DNA of 47,729 nucleotides, from NCBI GenBank assembly GCA_002310115.1, contig DBYI01000007.1:31934-79662 (forward strand). The letters are read 5' to 3'. Below, in pieces: positions 44,840-47,729 of the stretch (within the stretch, counting starts at the first letter, position 1; every line of letters begins with the position of its first letter). A model generated the notes under the pieces. That model saw only the letters and a list, made by a program, of their open reading frames with translations, searched no databases and was not told the origin of the DNA. The position numbers and the translations under genes are program-made. This stretch comes from Ruminococcus flavefaciens. Its GTDB lineage: Bacteria > Bacillota > Clostridia > Oscillospirales > Ruminococcaceae.

Positions 44840-44930
44840 ATGTATATACCTCTCAAGAAGTTTTTACAGAACATTATGAGGCAGGATACAACATGAGATA
44901 AAAAGCATTTATAATATAGGAGTGATTTAT

Positions 44931-47633
44931 ATGCATTTAAAAAAAATCATATCTCTGATAGTCTCATCAGCAATGATGGCATCAATTCTGACAGTTCCGA
45001 AAGCAGATTCGAAAACAGATATCCATTTACCAAAATCTGATATAGTATTTGCTGCAGATTCAGAAATGCCCGCAACAAGTACAAGCACAACAACAATAAC
45101 GGCAACTACTACAACGCCTAAAAAAACAACTTCTTCCAATTTTACTACGACCACCACAACAAAACAAATAACTACTACCACATCTTCCACGCCAGACAAA
45201 GTGATCAACGGAACAGAGGTTGATCGCTTTGACAGTATAAAAACTATGCCTACAAAAACTATCTATGCTGAGGGAGAAGAGCTTGATCTAAGCGGTCTTG
45301 TCGTTAAAGTCTGGCATTGGTTAGGTGGCTTAAGAGAAGAAAGTATATTTGAAATAGAAAGTATAGATTCCAAATACATAATTATTTCCGATCTTGAAGG
45401 CAAGACATATAAAGCTGAAGATTTTCCAAAACTCAAGGGAGGCACCGCTTATACCGTTTCATTTGCAAATGGTAAAGAGATATTCATTAATGTCAAAGCG
45501 AAAGGCGATTCTGATGAAAGAGAGATCTATAACTTACCGTATTTTTTCTTCCGGGTATATATCGATTCCTCGGATAATGATTCAAAATTCTTAAGGATAG
45601 ACAATGCAGAGGTAGAAAAATTTGAATATGACACGGAAAACGGAGTAAAGCTGAAAGATATAGGCTCTTTTACTATAGATAAAGATGCAAGTATGAAAAA
45701 AGATCATATAATACCTGACGATATAAAAAAAGGTGACATATTATCAGGCGTTATGTGTATTGATCCAACCGGTAAAAGCATTTATTACGGTGATCTTGAA
45801 ATACAGAAATTTGACGAGTATTATGACGATCCTTTTGCCGTATTTACTCATATACCAAGTAATAACGAAAAAAAATGGACACTCGACGAAGACGGATTAC
45901 TGACTATAAGCGGTCCGGGACCATATAATTATTCTCCTAAAGAAGTCAAGAATATTTTGATACAAGATAACGTTACAGTTATTGAAGATAGAGCATTTGC
46001 TGGATGTAATAGTGTAAAATCAGTAACAATACCTGATTCAGTTAAATACATCGGAGCAAAAGCGTTTTACGAATGCTCATCCCTCGAATCAATAGCTATA
46101 CCAGATTCAATTATAAGTATAGGAGATAGTGCTTTTTCATATTGTTCTAAACTTAAGTCAATAACTTTACCGAAATCACTCATCAGTATCGGACATGGTG
46201 CATTTTCTCAATGTTCACGCCTCGAATCACTCACTATACCTGATTCAGTTACACAAATCGGAGATTCTGTTTTTGGACAAAACAGAAGCCTTAGTTCAGT
46301 AATACTTCCTTCTTCGATAAAACGTCTCAACAGGGGTATATTTTACGGATGTGTAAGCCTTGAATCAATAACTATCCCTGATTTGGTCACAAGCATAGGT
46401 GACTATGCATTTGACAGCTGTATAAATCTTAAATCAATAATTATACCTGATTCTGTCACAAGCATAGGTGACAAGGTATTTTGTGGATGTACAAGCCTTG
46501 AATTAATAACTATCCCTAATTCTGTCACAAGCATAGGTGAAAAGGTATTTTATGGATGTACAAATCTTAAATCAATAACACTGCCTGATGCACTTAAAAC
46601 ACACAAGTTCGAAAAAGTTGTTCATTATCCGTCTAAGTATATTTACAAATCCGGAGAGACTCTCGATATCAACGGACTTCTAATAAACTTTGTAGGTGTT
46701 TTCGAAGAATTAGATTATCAATTCTTTGATGCTAAAGATTTTTGTGTTATCGATAAGGATGGTAACAAGATAAGCGGAGATAAATTAGATACTCTTCCAG
46801 CAGGTTATTACACTGTAAATTATGAAAATGCAGCCATGCAAGTCTCGTACAATGCGGACTTTGTTGTTGAGGATGTTGAGGTTTCCTATAAAATACATAT
46901 TATAGGGAATTACGACGAAAGTGTTTTATGGGGAGATGCTAATCTTGACGGCATAGTTGATATGGGAGACGCTGTTATTATAATGCAGAGTCTTGCAAAT
47001 CCTCAAAAATACGGAGTTAATGGTACTGATGAAAAACATATAACAGCAGAAGGACAGCTTCTTGGCGATGTAGACGTAAATTCAATTGGTATAACTTCTT
47101 ATGACGCACTAAAAATACAGAATTTTCTCCTTGACAAAATATTCTCTCTTGATCCCAGTTTAGAAGAAACTAAAATTTATGTTACAACTTCCACTGCTAT
47201 TCAAACAGCGACCACATCAACAACGACAACAACAACGACAACTACAATTTTCACTTCTTCTCCATATGGCACTGAAATGGGCATTTCGTGTAATAAGATC
47301 TATTCATATCCAACAAAAACAGTTTACAATATCGGAGAAGAACTTGAAATTGACGGACTTAAGGTAGCGTCAGAGAATAATAGTAATCTTTCTTTAAGTC
47401 AATACGAATTTAGTACAAAAAACTGCACTATTGTTGACGAAAATGGAAAAAAGACTAGCGCCGACAAATTTAATACTCTTTCTCCTGGCAAGTATATCGT
47501 AAATTATCAAGATTATTATTTTTACGGTGTAAACGGTGCGGGAATTCACTATTGGATTAATGTCTCATTTGAGGTAACTATCGAAGAAGCCACTGAAAAC
47601 GAAATCAAGGAAAGAGAAAAAAACAAACTGTGA
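44931..47633 (+). CDS. Secreted LRR protein with three Ig-like modules and an internal dockerin
   Basis: This is a 900-residue protein. A signal peptide (about 1-30) and a Thr-rich stretch (about 47-88) precede Ig-like module 1 (about 96-185). An unassigned region and a BspA-type LRR_5 array follow (about 320-556; repeats such as IPDSVTSIGDKVFCGCTSL). Then come Ig-like module 2 (about 557-655), a dockerin (about 665-738), a second Thr linker (about 750-772) and Ig-like module 3 (about 780-890). The three Ig-like modules share the line P-T/S-K-x-x-Y-x-x-G-E-x-L-x-I/L-x-G-L. The dockerin's first loop is regular (DANLDGIVDMGD); the second is expanded (DVDVNSIGITSYDA), like that of the xylanase. 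AGGAG at 44918-44922 fits ATG 44931; a GTG at 44922 overlaps it. It probably attaches cells or cellulosome parts to a surface. Confidence 0.9.
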   Translation: MHLKKIISLIVSSAMMASILTVPKADSKTDIHLPKSDIVFAADSEMPATSTSTTTITATTTTPKKTTSSNFTTTTTTKQITTTTSSTPDKVINGTEVDRFDSIKTMPTKTIYAEGEELDLSGLVVKVWHWLGGLREESIFEIESIDSKYIIISDLEGKTYKAEDFPKLKGGTAYTVSFANGKEIFINVKAKGDSDEREIYNLPYFFFRVYIDSSDNDSKFLRIDNAEVEKFEYDTENGVKLKDIGSFTIDKDASMKKDHIIPDDIKKGDILSGVMCIDPTGKSIYYGDLEIQKFDEYYDDPFAVFTHIPSNNEKKWTLDEDGLLTISGPGPYNYSPKEVKNILIQDNVTVIEDRAFAGCNSVKSVTIPDSVKYIGAKAFYECSSLESIAIPDSIISIGDSAFSYCSKLKSITLPKSLISIGHGAFSQCSRLESLTIPDSVTQIGDSVFGQNRSLSSVILPSSIKRLNRGIFYGCVSLESITIPDLVTSIGDYAFDSCINLKSIIIPDSVTSIGDKVFCGCTSLELITIPNSVTSIGEKVFYGCTNLKSITLPDALKTHKFEKVVHYPSKYIYKSGETLDINGLLINFVGVFEELDYQFFDAKDFCVIDKDGNKISGDKLDTLPAGYYTVNYENAAMQVSYNADFVVEDVEVSYKIHIIGNYDESVLWGDANLDGIVDMGDAVIIMQSLANPQKYGVNGTDEKHITAEGQLLGDVDVNSIGITSYDALKIQNFLLDKIFSLDPSLEETKIYVTTSTAIQTATTSTTTTTTTTTIFTSSPYGTEMGISCNKIYSYPTKTVYNIGEELEIDGLKVASENNSNLSLSQYEFSTKNCTIVDENGKKTSADKFNTLSPGKYIVNYQDYYFYGVNGAGIHYWINVSFEVTIEEATENEIKEREKNKL

Positions 47634-47664
47634 TAAATGATTTTCAAATGTTCATTTTGGGCTT

Positions 47665-47693
47665 TTGAATAACAGGAAGAATTGCAGTATAAT
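47665..47693 (+). promoter_or_regulatory. Sigma-A promoter for a gene beyond the right edge
   Basis: TTGAAT (47665-47670), a 17-nt spacer and TATAAT (47688-47693). No coding start is visible in the remaining 36 nt. No clear terminator is seen between 47633 and this promoter. Confidence 0.65.
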
Positions 47694-47729
47694 AAAAAGC
47701 AGCATAAAATCGGGTACTATGGCTATATA

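Noticed and set aside
44863..44891. TTTACA with a weak -10 as sigma-A promoter for the gene at 44931
   Set aside because: The -10 is poor at any allowed spacing, so it is not listed as a promoter.

Overview
This window looks like a chromosomal segment of a low-GC, cellulosome-producing Gram-positive bacterium of the Ruminococcus flavefaciens type (Oscillospiraceae). The evidence is six dockerin-bearing secreted proteins, one scaffoldin with two cohesins and its own dockerin, long threonine-rich linkers, AGGAG-type ribosome binding sites and sigma-A style promoters. The dockerin sequences (first loops followed by LANPNKYG, second halves with NGDGLTVGDA) are of the kind I associate with R. flavefaciens. 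The species call rests on pattern recognition, not on a database search.

Layout. 1-342 is the Gly/Gln-rich end of an unknown gene. 597-2843 is a secreted GH30 (probably subfamily 8) xylanase with CBM22 and dockerin, followed by a two-cohesin scaffoldin (3159-5144). 5415-7804 is a two-gene operon for a membrane protein and a solute-binding/von Willebrand A fusion. 8023-9750 is a MutS-like ATPase. Convergent to it lies a three-gene operon (14238 down to 9851) of ECF sigma factor, membrane anti-sigma-like protein and dockerin-serpin. Then come tspO, a cytosolic MORN-repeat protein, and a 1233-residue surface protein with DUF285-type repeats, an internal dockerin, a very long Thr linker and a pectate-lyase-like beta-helix.

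20486-33358 is a 12-gene exopolysaccharide/capsule operon on the minus strand. It holds a fused Wzz/BY-kinase, an aminotransferase, a priming sugar transferase, glycosyltransferases, acyl/acetyltransferases, Wzy and Wzx, behind one strong sigma-A promoter and a long leader. A HAD phosphatase follows. The right third holds three giant BspA-like leucine-rich-repeat dockerin proteins. One carries a C-terminal HELWH zinc-peptidase-like domain and another carries three Ig-like modules. A duplicated-domain membrane protein lies between them.

How it fits together. The secreted proteins are parts of a cellulosome: enzymes (xylanase, pectate-lyase-like), proteolysis and its control (zincin, serpin), and adhesion-type LRR proteins, joined by a small adaptor scaffoldin. 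Two dockerin sequence classes are present, and the scaffoldin shares its class with the pectate-lyase-like and zincin proteins. That suggests two docking levels. The most interesting possible system is the ECF sigma/anti-sigma/serpin operon. A 9-nt motif, TACGTCTAA, lies upstream of this sigma gene, of the scaffoldin and of one LRR-dockerin gene, with 12 nt identical between the sigma and LRR copies, so the sigma factor may link them. This is inference and lacks a convincing shared -35 element.
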